Shown here one piece after another: positions 39,594-49,198 of a stretch of 64,000 nt of DNA. The notes beneath the pieces are model-generated. The model saw only the letters and a program-made list of their open reading frames with translations, searched no databases and had not been told where the DNA came from. The stretch's first letter is position 1. Every line of letters starts with the position of its first letter. The stretch is taken from contig NZ_CP038213.1 of NCBI RefSeq assembly GCF_004526345.1, positions 1,798,001 through 1,862,000 of the forward strand, given 5' to 3'. The stretch comes from Ornithinimicrobium flavum (GTDB lineage Bacteria; Actinomycetota; Actinomycetes; Actinomycetales; Dermatophilaceae). The position numbers and the translations under genes were made by a program.

Positions 39594-39610
39594 ATACCCC
39601 CCGAGGGTAT
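39594..39610 (+). promoter_or_regulatory. CsoR operator upstream of cupredoxin-CopA
   Basis: ATACCC-CCCGA-GGGTAT, an inverted repeat; 15 bases are identical to the operator before csoR (28537, opposite strand). Positioned between the CopR box and the RBS. Confidence 0.7.
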
Positions 39611-39656
39611 GGATGCCGGCGGGGGACTGTAGGAGCCCGAGAGAGGAAGCACGATC

Positions 39657-42416
39657 ATGGATGTCCTGCTGACAGTGGCCACGGCGGCGGTGCTGACGGT
39701 CTTGACCGGCTGGTACTTCTTCGGCCCCAAGAAGTCCCGGCGCGCCGAGCTGGAGGGGGGACGCCAGGTCGTCACGGTGACCGTGAAGGGCGGCTACAGT
39801 CCCGACCTGGTCGAGGTCGTCCAGGGCGTGCCCGTCCGCCTGGTCTTCGACCGGCAGGAGAGCGGCGACTGCTCCTCTCGGGTGGTCCTTCCCGACTTCC
39901 GGGTCAACGAGATGCTCCCGGCGTACGCCAGCACCACCGTGGACTTCACCCCCCAGCAGACCGGAGACTTCGGGTTCGCCTGCGGGATGAACATGCTCCA
40001 CGGCACGGTGAGGGTGGTGGCCGGTGACGCAGCCGAGCCGGGGGGTGAGGCGGCCGCGCCCCCTCGCATTGAGGGGGTACCAGAGCCGGCCGCCACCGCG
40101 GCTGGGCCGGCGACCGGGTCAGGCGCCGGGCAGGGCGACGACGCGGAAGCGGCCGAGCGGGCCGCGGAGATCGCCGACCTGCGCCGGCGGGTGATCATCG
40201 GCACGGTCCTGAGCCTGCCCCTGGTCTTCGCGGTGATGGCGCACGAGGTCTTCGGCGCCACCTGGGTGCCGGACCTGCTGATGAACCGCTGGTTCCAGCT
40301 GGCCCTGGTCACGCCCATCTTCTTCTACACGGGTTGGCCGATCCATCGCACCGGCTGGCTGGCCCTGTCCCACCGCACCGCCGAGATGAACTCGCTGATC
40401 ACGCTGGGCACCATCGCCGCGTACGGGTACAGCCTCGTGGTCACCTTCGTCCCGTGGGTGCTGCCCGACATCGCCCAGGAGGTCTACTACGAGGCCGTCG
40501 CCGTCATCATCACGCTCATCCTGCTGGGCCGGCTGATCGAGACCAAGGCCAAGGCCGGCACCGGCGAGGCGATCCGGGCGCTGATGGGCCTGCAGCCGCG
40601 GACCGCGCGGGTGGTCCGCGCAGGACAGGAGGTGGAGGTCGGAATCGAGGAGGTCGTCGGCGGCGACGTCGTGGTGGTCCGCCCCGGGGAGAAGCTGCCG
40701 GTGGACGGGCAGGTGCTTCAGGGCTCCTCCGCGGTGGATGAGTCGATGGTCACCGGTGAGCCGATCCCGGTCACCAAGACGGTCGGCGACACGGTCATCG
40801 GCGCCACGATCAACCAGACGGGTGCGTTCCGGTACACGGCCACCAAGGTCGGCGCCGAGACGATGCTCGCCCAGATCATCCAGCTCGTGCGCCAGGCGCA
40901 GGGGTCCAAGGCGCCGATCCAGCGGGTGGTCGACAAGGTCTCCAGCTACTTCGTGCCGGCCGTGATGATGATCGCGATCTGGACCTTCGCTGTCTGGTCG
41001 CTCGTCGGCCCGCCGCCGGCCCTGATCTTCGCCCTGGTCGCGACGGTGTCGGTGCTGATCATCGCCTGCCCGTGCGCGCTGGGCCTGGCCACGCCCATGT
41101 CGATCACCGTCGGCACCGGCAAGGGCGCCACGAACGGCATCCTGATCCGCTCGGCCGAGGCGCTGGAGAGCGCGCACAAGCTCGACACCGTGGTGCTCGA
41201 CAAGACGGGCACCATCACCAAGGGCGCCCCCTCGTTGACCGACGTGCTGCCGGCTCAGGGATTCTCACCCCAGGACCTCCTCACCCTGGTCGCCGCCGTC
41301 GAGGCATCCTCCGAGCACCCGCTGGCCACCGCCATCGTGACCGGGGCCAAGGAGCGCGGGCTGAGCCTGCCCGAGGCGACCGCCTTCGACTCCATCACCG
41401 GCCAGGGCGTGCGCGCGCTGGTAGGCGGCCGGGAGGTGCTGGTCGGCAACGACCGGCTCCTGTCCGCCGCGAGCATCGACGCGGCCGCGCTGCAGACCGA
41501 CCTGCGACGGCTGGCCCAGGAGGGCAAGACCCCGATGCTGGTCGCGGTCGACGGTCAGGCCGCGGGCGTCATCGGCGTGGCCGACACCGTCAAGGACGGC
41601 TCCGTCGAGGCCATCGCGGCCCTGCAGGAGCGCGGCCTCGAGGTCGTCATGATGACCGGTGACAACCGCGACACCGCGGCCGCCATCGCCCGTGCCGTCG
41701 GCATCACGCGGGTGCTGGCCGAGGTCATGCCCGAGCACAAGGCCGCCGAGGTCAAGCGTCTGCAGGCGGAGGGCAACGTCGTGGGGATGGTCGGCGACGG
41801 CATCAACGACGCCCCGGCGCTGGCCCAGGCGGACGTCGGCTCGGCCATCGGCACCGGGACCGACGTGGCCATCGAGTCCAGCGACATCACCCTCATCTCG
41901 GGCAGCCTCGCCGGGCTGGTCACCGCCATCGACCTGTCGAAGGCCACCATGCGGAACATCCGGCAGAACCTGGTCTTCGCCTTCGGCTACAACGCCGTCG
42001 GCATCCCGATCGCCGCCGGCGTGCTCTACCCCACCCTCGGGCTGCTGCTCAGCCCGATCATCGCCGCCGCGGCCATGGCCCTCTCCTCGCTGTCCGTGGT
42101 CGCCAACGCCAACCGGCTGCGGAGCTTCACGCCCAGAGAGCTCCCCGCCGTCACGCACGTCCCGGCCACCGACCCGGTGGTCGAGCTCGGACACGACCCC
42201 ACCCAGGAGGACACCATGACCCATCACGAGCAGCACCACGGGCACCAGCGCGAGACCACCGTCACCGACCCGGTGTGCGGCATGAGCATCGACCCGGCCA
42301 CGGCCGCGGCCACCCGCGAGCACGGCGGCACCACGTTCCACTTCTGCTCCGGGCACTGCGCCACGACCTTCGACGCCGACCCTCACCGGTACGGGCACCC
42401 CAGCCCGACACCCTGA
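39657..42416 (+). CDS. Cu P-type ATPase with N-terminal cupredoxin and C-terminal YHS domain
   Basis: 919 residues. After one helix, residues about 35-125 form a cupredoxin-like domain ending CGMNMLHG (Cys, Met, His ligands). The core is a P1B ATPase with [22 protein letters not shown] (CPC), [15 protein letters not shown] and [10 protein letters not shown]. The C-terminus from about residue 865 is a YHS/TRASH domain ([17 protein letters not shown]). No HMA domain, so the fused domains probably handle metal loading. Likely Cu(I)/Ag(I) export. Promoter carries a CopR box and a CsoR operator. Confidence 0.9.
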   Translation: MDVLLTVATAAVLTVLTGWYFFGPKKSRRAELEGGRQVVTVTVKGGYSPDLVEVVQGVPVRLVFDRQESGDCSSRVVLPDFRVNEMLPAYASTTVDFTPQQTGDFGFACGMNMLHGTVRVVAGDAAEPGGEAAAPPRIEGVPEPAATAAGPATGSGAGQGDDAEAAERAAEIADLRRRVIIGTVLSLPLVFAVMAHEVFGATWVPDLLMNRWFQLALVTPIFFYTGWPIHRTGWLALSHRTAEMNSLITLGTIAAYGYSLVVTFVPWVLPDIAQEVYYEAVAVIITLILLGRLIETKAKAGTGEAIRALMGLQPRTARVVRAGQEVEVGIEEVVGGDVVVVRPGEKLPVDGQVLQGSSAVDESMVTGEPIPVTKTVGDTVIGATINQTGAFRYTATKVGAETMLAQIIQLVRQAQGSKAPIQRVVDKVSSYFVPAVMMIAIWTFAVWSLVGPPPALIFALVATVSVLIIACPCALGLATPMSITVGTGKGATNGILIRSAEALESAHKLDTVVLDKTGTITKGAPSLTDVLPAQGFSPQDLLTLVAAVEASSEHPLATAIVTGAKERGLSLPEATAFDSITGQGVRALVGGREVLVGNDRLLSAASIDAAALQTDLRRLAQEGKTPMLVAVDGQAAGVIGVADTVKDGSVEAIAALQERGLEVVMMTGDNRDTAAAIARAVGITRVLAEVMPEHKAAEVKRLQAEGNVVGMVGDGINDAPALAQADVGSAIGTGTDVAIESSDITLISGSLAGLVTAIDLSKATMRNIRQNLVFAFGYNAVGIPIAAGVLYPTLGLLLSPIIAAAAMALSSLSVVANANRLRSFTPRELPAVTHVPATDPVVELGHDPTQEDTMTHHEQHHGHQRETTVTDPVCGMSIDPATAAATREHGGTTFHFCSGHCATTFDADPHRYGHPSPTP
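42216..42416 (+). CDS. Possible separately translated YHS copper-binding protein
   Basis: In-frame ATG at 42216 inside the ATPase gene, preceded at ideal spacing by CCCAGGAGG. Translation from here would yield a free 66-residue His-rich YHS protein ([10 protein letters not shown] then DPVCGM). The RBS quality is as good as for real genes in the window, so a dual product is plausible; equally the gene may be a recent fusion of two neighbours. Confidence 0.4.
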   Translation: MTHHEQHHGHQRETTVTDPVCGMSIDPATAAATREHGGTTFHFCSGHCATTFDADPHRYGHPSPTP

Positions 42417-42451
42417 CCCAAGCCTGGGCCAGGACCGACAGGAGCGGCACA

Positions 42452-42733
42452 ATGACCACCGGCGCCCGCAGCAGCCCCGTCGCGCTCCAGGTGCGCCTGC
42501 ACCGGATCGAGGGACAGGTCCGCGGCATCAGCGGCATGGTTGCTGACGAAAAGGACTGCATCGACATCCTCACCCAGGTCGCCGCGACGACCCGGGCCCT
42601 GCAGGCCGTCGCCCTGCTCCTGCTCGACGAGCACCTGCACCAGTGCCTGCGGCAGTCCGACCCCACCGGGCGGCCCCAGGAGGACCGGGTGGAGCAGGCC
42701 TCACGGGCGATCGCCAGGCTCGTGCGCAGCTGA
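42452..42733 (+). CDS. Second CsoR/RcnR-family metal-sensing repressor
   Basis: 93 residues, ATG 42452 with CAGGAG upstream. The CsoR helical fold with RIEGQVRGISGM and Cu ligand set Cys (CIDILTQ), His, Cys (EHLHQCL). Shares the fold but not close identity with the first CsoR. 35 bases after the cupredoxin-CopA gene, so co-transcribed with it. Cu(I) sensing is suggested by the ligand set; RcnR-type (Ni/Co) proteins would have His residues instead of the second Cys. Confidence 0.88.
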   Translation: MTTGARSSPVALQVRLHRIEGQVRGISGMVADEKDCIDILTQVAATTRALQAVALLLLDEHLHQCLRQSDPTGRPQEDRVEQASRAIARLVRS

Positions 42734-42848
42734 GCAGGCCCGCACCGCCCGGGCTGCGCCTCCGTCCACCGGTGGAGCAGCCCGGGACGTGCCGCACCGG
42801 CGGCGCAGGCCCGCGGCCGAAGCGCGATCAGCAGAGGAGAACCCCAGC

Positions 42849-44771
42849 ATGCACGACGCCCACCTGGACACCGCGGACCACCGCCGGGAACGCAGCGCCG
42901 GTGCCCTCCGGCGGTTCGTCGTGACAGAGAACTCCGGCGCGGTCGTCCTGCTGCTCGCCACGGTCGCCGCCCTGGTCTGGGCGAACTCACCGTGGCGGGC
43001 CGGGTACGAGGCGCTGTGGGCAGCCGAGGCGGGCCTGCACGTCGGACCGGTGAACCTGGTCCACACCCTGCGGGACTGGGTCAACGAGGGCCTGATGGCC
43101 ATCTTCTTCTTCGTCGCCGGGCTGGAGATCCGGCGCGAGTTCGACGTCGGTGACCTGCGTGAGCGCCGGCGACTGGCGGCGCCGGTGATCGCTGCCCTCG
43201 GCGGGATGATCGTGCCCGCGCTGATCTTCGTGGCCCTGAACGCCGGCACCGACTCGGTGCGCGGCTGGGGCATCGTCGTGGGCACCGACACGGCGTTCGC
43301 GCTCGGCGTGCTCTCACTGTCACGCGGTGTCTCCGCCCGGGCACGCACGTTCCTGCTGACCCTCGTGGTGATCGACGACGTGATCGCCCTGAGCGTCATC
43401 GCCGTCGTGTACACCGAGAGGCTGTCGCTGGCGTGGCTGGCCGGGGCGGTCGCGGCCTTCGCGGCGATCCTGCTCCTGCGCGCCGCCGACGTCCGGGCGC
43501 TGCCCTGGTACGCCGGCCTCGCCGTCCTCATGTGGGTGGCGGTGTCCGAGTCGGGGCTGCACGCCACCGTCGCAGGCGTTGCGGCCGGTCTGCTGGCGAC
43601 GGCGACGTCGCCAGGACGGGAGGAGCTGCGACGGGCCGGGCTCTGGTGGCGACGCTTCCGCATGACGCCCACGCCGCAGATGGCGCACCGCGCCAGCCGC
43701 TCCATGGCCCAGGCCGTCTCTCCGAACGACCGGCTGCAACGGATGTTCCATCCCTGGTCCAGCTACGTCATCGTCCCCCTGTTCGCCCTGGCCAACGCCG
43801 GCCTGAGCGTGGACACCGCCACGCTCTCGCGCGCGGCGACCTCACCGATCACCCTGGGGATCCTCCTGGGTCTGGTGGTCGGCAAGGCGGCGGGCGTGCT
43901 CGGGTCCACCTGGTTGGCAGCCCGCCCGGCCTTCGGCGGCCTGCCGCTGACCGTGCCCTGGTCCTCCCTGGCCGGTATCGGCATGGTCGCCGGCATCGGC
44001 TTCACCGTCTCCCTGCTCATCGCCGACATCAGCTTCGACGGGTCCGAGCTGGAGGAGGCCAAGATCGGCATCCTGACCGGGTCCACCCTCGCCGCACTCC
44101 TGGGCTGGCTGATCTTCCGGCTCCTGCCCCGGATGCCGGCGCGGGTCCGCACCGCCGGGGCCGGACGGGTGGCAGCTCCCCTTCTCGACCTGGCGGTGCC
44201 GCCCGACCCGGCCACCGACCACCGCACCGGCCCCCAGGACGCCGGTGCCGTCATCCTCTGGTACGGCGACTACCAGTGCGCCCACAGCGCGCACGCCCAG
44301 GCCGTGGTCGAGCAAGTCCGCCGCGAGCTCCCCGACAGCGTCGACGTCGTCTTCCGGCACCTGCCGCTGGCCGACATCCACCCGCACGCCCAGGTGGCCG
44401 CAGAGGCCGCAGAGGCCGCGGCAGTGCAGGGCCGGTTCTGGGCCATGCACGCCGAGCTGTACCGGCAGCACACCGACCTGACCCGCAGCCGCATCCACCA
44501 GATCGCCGCCAGCCTGGACCTTGACCTGGAGGCCTTCACCACCGCGCTGGACGCCGGCCTGCACGCATCGCGCGTCGCCCGGGACGTGGCCTCCGCCGAC
44601 GCCTCCGACGCCGTGGGAACGCCCACGGTCTTCGTCAACGGCAGGCGCTACCGCGGACCCATGGAGCCCGGACCGCTAGCGCAGACGGTCACCGAAGCAC
44701 TGCTGCTGGTCGCGCCGGCGCGCGGCACGAGCCGCAGCCCGTCGGCGGGCGACCGGACGGCTGAAGCATGA
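42849..44771 (+). CDS. nhaA: NhaA Na+/H+ antiporter-DsbA-like thioredoxin fusion
   Basis: 640 residues from ATG 42849 (AGAGGAGAA upstream). Residues about 20-430 are NhaA with twelve helices, the paired Asp ion site in LVVIDDVIALSVIAV and GTDTAFALGVL. Residues about 455-625 form a DsbA/thioredoxin fold in which the usual CPxC site is degenerate (YQCAHSAHA, a single Cys), and the cis-Pro loop is GTPTVFVNG. NhaA expels Na+ for H+; the role of the fused domain is unknown. Fusions of this type recur in actinobacteria. Confidence 0.9.
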   Translation: MHDAHLDTADHRRERSAGALRRFVVTENSGAVVLLLATVAALVWANSPWRAGYEALWAAEAGLHVGPVNLVHTLRDWVNEGLMAIFFFVAGLEIRREFDVGDLRERRRLAAPVIAALGGMIVPALIFVALNAGTDSVRGWGIVVGTDTAFALGVLSLSRGVSARARTFLLTLVVIDDVIALSVIAVVYTERLSLAWLAGAVAAFAAILLLRAADVRALPWYAGLAVLMWVAVSESGLHATVAGVAAGLLATATSPGREELRRAGLWWRRFRMTPTPQMAHRASRSMAQAVSPNDRLQRMFHPWSSYVIVPLFALANAGLSVDTATLSRAATSPITLGILLGLVVGKAAGVLGSTWLAARPAFGGLPLTVPWSSLAGIGMVAGIGFTVSLLIADISFDGSELEEAKIGILTGSTLAALLGWLIFRLLPRMPARVRTAGAGRVAAPLLDLAVPPDPATDHRTGPQDAGAVILWYGDYQCAHSAHAQAVVEQVRRELPDSVDVVFRHLPLADIHPHAQVAAEAAEAAAVQGRFWAMHAELYRQHTDLTRSRIHQIAASLDLDLEAFTTALDAGLHASRVARDVASADASDAVGTPTVFVNGRRYRGPMEPGPLAQTVTEALLLVAPARGTSRSPSAGDRTAEA

Positions 44772-44806
44772 CCGAGCACCACCACCATCACGGAGGAGCG
44801 ACATGA
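44768..44806 (+). other. 12-codon His-rich leader-like ORF between nhaA and CDF gene
   Basis: ATG overlaps the nhaA stop and its TGA overlaps the next ATG, encoding MTEHHHHHGGAT. It carries the GGAGGAG that serves the CDF start at 44803. Could be a translational-coupling peptide or a metal-responsive leader, or simply chance. Confidence 0.3.
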
Positions 44807-45719
44807 ACCAGACCGGCCACGGCACCCACATCCCTGGCGGAGGTGACCGACAAGCACTGGTGATCTCCGGTTGACTCACCGGCATCTACTTCGTCATCGA
44901 GCTGGCCGTCGGGCTGTGGTCCGGCTCGGTGGCCGTGATCTCCGATGCGTTCCACACCTTCTCGGCCGTCGGCGGGGTGCTCATCGCCCTCGTCGCGCAG
45001 CGGCTGAGCCGACGTCCCGCGACGCGCAGGAGACCTTCGGCTGGGGCCGGGCAGAGATCCTCGGCGCCCTCTTCAACGGCGTGTTCCTGGCCCTGATGGC
45101 GGCATACGTGTTCTGGATGGGCGCGATGCGCCTGGCAGACCCGATCGAGCTGCCCACCACCGTGATGCTGTGGGTCGCCGCAGGCGGGCTCCTCACCGAG
45201 GTGATCGCCTTCCGGCTCCTCTACCAGCGGCAGAAGACTAACCTCAACATCAAGGGCGCCTTCTGGCACATCCTGCAGACCTTCGTCGGCAGCCTCATCA
45301 TCATCGTCTCGGCCCTGGTCATCCGCCTCACCGGCTTCCTGGCCATCGACCCGCTTCTCGGCATGGCCTTCGGCGTGGTGCTGCTCTGGGCGTCCTGGAC
45401 CATCCTGCGCTCAGCGCTGCGCATCCTGCTGCAAGGCACCCCGGACAGCCTGGACCTCGACGCGGTGATCACCGCCCTGAGCCAGGTGCCAGGCGTTCGC
45501 GACGTCCACCACGTGCACGCCTGGACCATCACCTCCGGGCGCACCGTCTTCTCGGCGCACCTGCACGTTCCTGAGGCCGAACGCGATGGTGACGCGGTGC
45601 TCGAGCAGTCCGCGCGTGTCCTGCGGGACCGGTTCGACGTGTACTTCTCCACCCTGCAGGTCGAGCGGTCCTGCGCCGCCGAGGACGCAGCCGATCTCGA
45701 CATCACACCTCCGTCCTGA
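44803..45719 (+). pseudogene. Cation diffusion facilitator (CDF) transporter, broken
   Basis: Reads CDF from ATG 44803 (GGAGGAG upstream): a first helix interrupted by TGA at 44872 exactly where a Trp would be expected (ISG-stop-LTGIYFVIEL), then VISDAFHTFSAVGGVL with the metal-site Asp pair region, then a frame loss near 45015. The remainder (ETFGWGRAEILGALFNGVFL on to HVHAWTI near the C-terminus) is intact in another frame. Family members export Zn2+, Co2+ or Cd2+. Two independent lesions suggest either true decay or local sequence error. Confidence 0.8.
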
Positions 45720-45734
45720 CCAGATTTGCGGGGC

Positions 45735-45752
45735 GACATCAGATCGGCACCG
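45735..45752 (+). promoter_or_regulatory. Weaker candidate CopR box upstream of PaaK-like gene
   Basis: GACATCAGATCGGCACCG keeps CATCAGATC and CAC at the proper spacing but lacks TCC. 127 bases before the ATG at 45879. Confidence 0.4.
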
Positions 45753-45878
45753 AACCGTCACCTGGGTGATGTGGACGAGGGTTCACGCTGGGGTGATGGC
45801 GGTGGCGACCGACCGTCCGTGTGGCTTCTCGGCGGTAGGCCCCGCGCGACCATCCGCCGCGCTGGCGAGGAGGTGCAG

Positions 45879-47276
45879 ATGGACACCAGGTTGCTGCTGA
45901 AGGTGCTGGGTCGGCGGCGCGAGCTCGCAGCGCGCGACGGGTGGAGCCCATCTCAGGTGCGCACGTACCAGGCCCGGCGACTGGCGGCGTTGCGTGATCA
46001 CAGTCAGCTGAGATCTCGGTTCTACCGCGAGTTCCACCGCGGCCTGACGCGGGCGCCGCTGGCTGAGCTGCCGATCCTGACCAAGGCGGTCCTCATGGAC
46101 CGGTTCGACGACCTCATCACCCGGGGCGACCTGCGGCTGGCTGATGCACGGGCGCACCTGGCCGCCGAGGCCGGCGCGCAGCGGCTCATGGGTCGGTACT
46201 ACGTCGCAGCCACGGCCGGCACCACGGGCGAGCCGGGCATCTTCGTCTGGGACGTCGAGGAGTGGGCGGAGGTCCTGGCCTCCTACAGTCGCGCCTACGG
46301 CTGGGCCGGGGCGTCGGTGCGGCTGACCGGACACACCAGGATGGCGGTGGTCAGCTCGACGGTGCCCTCGCACCAGTCCGCGCTGGTCGGGGCGAGCGTC
46401 GACAGCCGGTTCGTCCCGACACTGCGGATCGACTCCGGGGATCCGCTCGAGGACGTCGTCCGGCGGCTCAACCACTTCCGGCCCGACGTTCTGGTGGGTT
46501 ACGCCAGCATGCTGGGGCTGCTGGCGGGGGAGCAGCGAGCAGGGCGCCTGCACGTGCAGCCGGGGGCCGTGCTCAGCGCGTCGGAGGTGCTGACCGCCGA
46601 GGCACGCCGTGACGTGGAGCACGCCTGGAACCGTCGTCCGTTCAACGTGTACGCGGCCACCGAGACCGCAGGCATCGCCGCCGAGTGCGGCCAGCACGCC
46701 GGCCTGCACCTCTTCGAGGACCTGGTCATCACCGAGGTCGTCGACGACGAGGGCCGACCGTTCACCCCCGGGGAGTACGGGAGCAGGCTGCTGGTCACCG
46801 TCCTGGGCTCGCGCACCCTGCCCCTCATCAGGTACGAGCTCAGCGACTCGGTGCGGATGCTCCCCGCCCCACCGTGCCCGTGCGGCCGGCCCTTCCTGCG
46901 CATCGGCGGCGTCCAGGGCAGGGCCGAGGAGGCGCTGCGCCTCCCCGCGGCCCGCGGCGGTGACATCCTCGTCCAGCCCAACGTCGTCCACCGGGCGATG
47001 GAGCTGCTGCCCCTCACCGGCTGGCAGGTCGTCCTGGACGACTCCGGGATCACCGTCTACGTCGCAGGTTTGGCCGAGCTTGCCGACACGGGCCAGGTCG
47101 CCCGGCGCCTGGCTGACGCGCTCGCCCTGGCGGGCGCTGTCGCACCTCCGGTCCGGGCGGTGCGGGTGCCGGCCGTCTCTCGGACCGCCCTCGGCAAGGC
47201 ACCGTTGATCCGGTCCGTGCGCGGGGGCGGCGAGCACCCTGGGCGGGGACGGGACAAGGCTGCGGACACCGACTAA
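45879..47276 (+). CDS. Phenylacetate-CoA ligase (PaaK)-like adenylate-forming enzyme
   Basis: 465 residues from ATG 45879; GGAGGTG precedes it. Adenylation motifs are visible: P-loop-like ATAGTTGEPGIFVW, the Y-A-T-E core VYAATETAGIAAEC, and RYELSDSVRM for ribose contacts. The C-terminal domain is shortened with a GxxLGKAP lysine region. Family members make acyl-CoA or coenzyme F390-type adducts. Substrate unknown; the setting in a metal island is unusual. Confidence 0.82.
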   Translation: MDTRLLLKVLGRRRELAARDGWSPSQVRTYQARRLAALRDHSQLRSRFYREFHRGLTRAPLAELPILTKAVLMDRFDDLITRGDLRLADARAHLAAEAGAQRLMGRYYVAATAGTTGEPGIFVWDVEEWAEVLASYSRAYGWAGASVRLTGHTRMAVVSSTVPSHQSALVGASVDSRFVPTLRIDSGDPLEDVVRRLNHFRPDVLVGYASMLGLLAGEQRAGRLHVQPGAVLSASEVLTAEARRDVEHAWNRRPFNVYAATETAGIAAECGQHAGLHLFEDLVITEVVDDEGRPFTPGEYGSRLLVTVLGSRTLPLIRYELSDSVRMLPAPPCPCGRPFLRIGGVQGRAEEALRLPAARGGDILVQPNVVHRAMELLPLTGWQVVLDDSGITVYVAGLAELADTGQVARRLADALALAGAVAPPVRAVRVPAVSRTALGKAPLIRSVRGGGEHPGRGRDKAADTD

Positions 47277-47282
47277 CGGAAT

Positions 47283-47300
47283 TCCATCCAATCACCACCG
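47283..47300 (+). promoter_or_regulatory. Candidate CopR box upstream of YncE-like gene
   Basis: TCCATCCAATCACCACCG; reverse strand TGGTGATTG-GA-TGGAATTCC. 88 bases before the ATG at 47388. Confidence 0.58.
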
Positions 47301-47387
47301 GAACGCCCGGTCGTCACCGCCCGGAGGACTCACAGTTGTGGCGGTACGGGCCCCCACCAGGTTGGCCCACGCAACAGGAGGTGTGTC

Positions 47388-48638
47388 ATGGCAGACGAGC
47401 GACACGGCAGGACCGGTGATCCCCGCGACGGAGAGCACGGTTGGCCGCGGCGGCGGGCGACCGGCTGGGTGGTGGCCGGTGGACTGGCCATCGCCGTCGG
47501 AGGAACGGCGGCGGCTGTCGCGCTCGGGGGGGACGGTGAGACCGCGGGCACCGTGCCGGCGATGCCGGCGGTCGCCCCGGAGTCCGCCGCCGCAACCGTC
47601 GCCCCGTCAGCCGCCGCACCGTCCAGCGCGGCGCAGCATGCGGGGATGGTCACCGGAGCGGTGTGGGTGGCCAACGAGGAGGACGCCAGCCTGAGCGTCA
47701 TCGACGCGGGGACGAACACCGTCGTCACCACGGTCCGCGGGGTGGAGGGGCCGCACAACGTGCAGGTCTCACCCGACAGCGCCAGCGTGTGGGCGGTGAG
47801 CGGTCACGACTCGCTCGCCGTCGCGCTCGACGCGCGGTCGCTGGACCTGACCCGCACGGTGACCACCGGCGGGGCGCCCGCCCACGTCGTGATCAGCCCG
47901 GACGGACGCACGGCATACACCAGCGACGGCGCCGACGGCACCGTGACCGTGATCGACACGACGTCCGGCGAGGTGGAAGCAACGATCCCGGTGGGTGCCG
48001 GGCCGCACGGGCTGCGCCCCAGCCCCGACGGCCGCTGGCTGGTCGTGGCCAACGTGGCGGGCAGCACGCTGAGCGTCATCGACACCAGCACCCGCACCAC
48101 GGTGGCAGACATCGAGGTCGGCAGGGCGCCGGCACAGGTCGCCTTCTCCCCTGACGGGCGGTTCGTGTACGCCTCGGTCAGCGCCCAGGACGAGGTGGTC
48201 AAGGTCGACATGGCCAGCCGCGAGGTCGTCGGCCGGGTCACGGTCGGGGACGGGCCGATCCAGACCTACGTCAGCCCCGACGACCGCTACCTGCTGGCCG
48301 CCAACCAGGGCACCGAGGCGGCACCGGGAACGAGCCTGTCGGTCATCGACACCCGGACGTTCACGGTGACGGGGACCGTGGAGACCGGTCAGGGTGCCCA
48401 CGGGGTCGTGGTCGACCCCTCCGGCCGCCACGCCTACGTCACCAACCTCTACGCCGACGACGTCGCCGTCGTCGACCTGGACGAGCTGGAGGTCGTCGCG
48501 CGCGTCCCGGTCGGGGACATGCCCAACGGCATCAGCTTCTCCAGCACGCCCGTACCAGCCCAGGCGCCGGTGACCCTGGACGTGCCGAAGGGTGCTGCCG
48601 AGGACGGCGGGGCAACGGACGGCCACGGCGGCCACTAG
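47388..48638 (+). CDS. YncE-like seven-bladed beta-propeller, exported
   Basis: 416 residues. One N-terminal helix (GWVVAGGLAIAVGGTAAAVAL) acts as signal anchor, then a Pro/Ala linker and 40-residue repeats with YVTN-type signatures (VWVANEEDASLSVIDA, VISPDGRTAYTSDGADGTV, ending HAYVTNLYADDVAVVD). C-terminus is His-rich (GGATDGHGGH). YncE/cytochrome-d1-like propellers occur with copper genes and may bind or present metal or DNA at the surface. Followed by a strong palindromic terminator. Confidence 0.83.
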   Translation: MADERHGRTGDPRDGEHGWPRRRATGWVVAGGLAIAVGGTAAAVALGGDGETAGTVPAMPAVAPESAAATVAPSAAAPSSAAQHAGMVTGAVWVANEEDASLSVIDAGTNTVVTTVRGVEGPHNVQVSPDSASVWAVSGHDSLAVALDARSLDLTRTVTTGGAPAHVVISPDGRTAYTSDGADGTVTVIDTTSGEVEATIPVGAGPHGLRPSPDGRWLVVANVAGSTLSVIDTSTRTTVADIEVGRAPAQVAFSPDGRFVYASVSAQDEVVKVDMASREVVGRVTVGDGPIQTYVSPDDRYLLAANQGTEAAPGTSLSVIDTRTFTVTGTVETGQGAHGVVVDPSGRHAYVTNLYADDVAVVDLDELEVVARVPVGDMPNGISFSSTPVPAQAPVTLDVPKGAAEDGGATDGHGGH

Positions 48639-48645
48639 GGCCCGG

Positions 48646-48702
48646 AGCCCGGCCGGCCCAGGCCGGCCGGCCCAGCCCGGCCGGCCCAGGCCGGCCGGGC
48701 TG
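48646..48702. terminator. Duplicated GC palindrome between convergent genes
   Basis: A 28-bp unit is present twice (48646-48673 and 48674-48701). The second copy is a perfect palindrome with two 13-bp arms, AGCCCGGCCGGCC and its complement, around CA. Lies between the YncE-like gene (+) and the membrane protein (-), so it suits a bidirectional terminator although a T-run is lacking. Confidence 0.6.
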
Positions 48703-48754
48703 GACGCGCCCGCCCAGCGTAGGGGTGGTGGGGGACCGAGCGGCCCCGGGCAGG

Positions 48755-49156
48755 TCAGTGATGCCCGTCGTGCTCGGCGGGAGTCGTCACCGAGGGCGAA
48801 GGAATGGTGGGTGTCGGTGCGGGCGCGTCGGACGCGCCGATGCGCGGACCGATCACGAACGCGGACAGGGCGAACAGGGCGGTGAAGACGGCGACTCCCA
48901 GGGCCGGTGCCCACCCGGTGGCGAACCGTGTGCGGAGCCGCCGCAGCAGGGGGATGCTCAGCAGGAGACCCACGACGTAGAGGACGCCGTTGCCCAGCGC
49001 ACCGGTCAGCAGGGCGGTCCCGGCGATCAGGCCGACGTGGTGCAGCACGTGGGGCACCAGCCCCAGGGCCGCCCCGAAACCGGCGCGGACCGTCGCCCAC
49101 CAGGTACGGGGCCCTCGACGGGGCGGGGCGGACAGTTCGAGCGCAGACGTTGCCAT
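48755..49156 (-). CDS. Small membrane protein with His-rich tail
   Basis: 133 residues from ATG 49156. Three hydrophobic segments (LVPHVLHHVGLIAGTALLTGA, LYVVGLLLSIPLL, ALGVAVFTALFALSAFV) and a C-terminal Asp/His tail (EHDGHH). Proteins with the VPHVLHHVG helix are common beside metal-resistance genes but unassigned. A CopR box on its strand lies 43 bases upstream. Confidence 0.68.
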   Translation of the reverse strand: MATSALELSAPPRRGPRTWWATVRAGFGAALGLVPHVLHHVGLIAGTALLTGALGNGVLYVVGLLLSIPLLRRLRTRFATGWAPALGVAVFTALFALSAFVIGPRIGASDAPAPTPTIPSPSVTTPAEHDGHH

Positions 49157-49198
49157 GACCCCACTGTGCAGGCCCCGCCCGGTCTCCCGACGGCAGTT

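Noticed and set aside
40077..40085. GGGGGTACC tract as a CsoR site
   Set aside because: Lies inside the cupredoxin-CopA coding sequence and lacks the partner arm.
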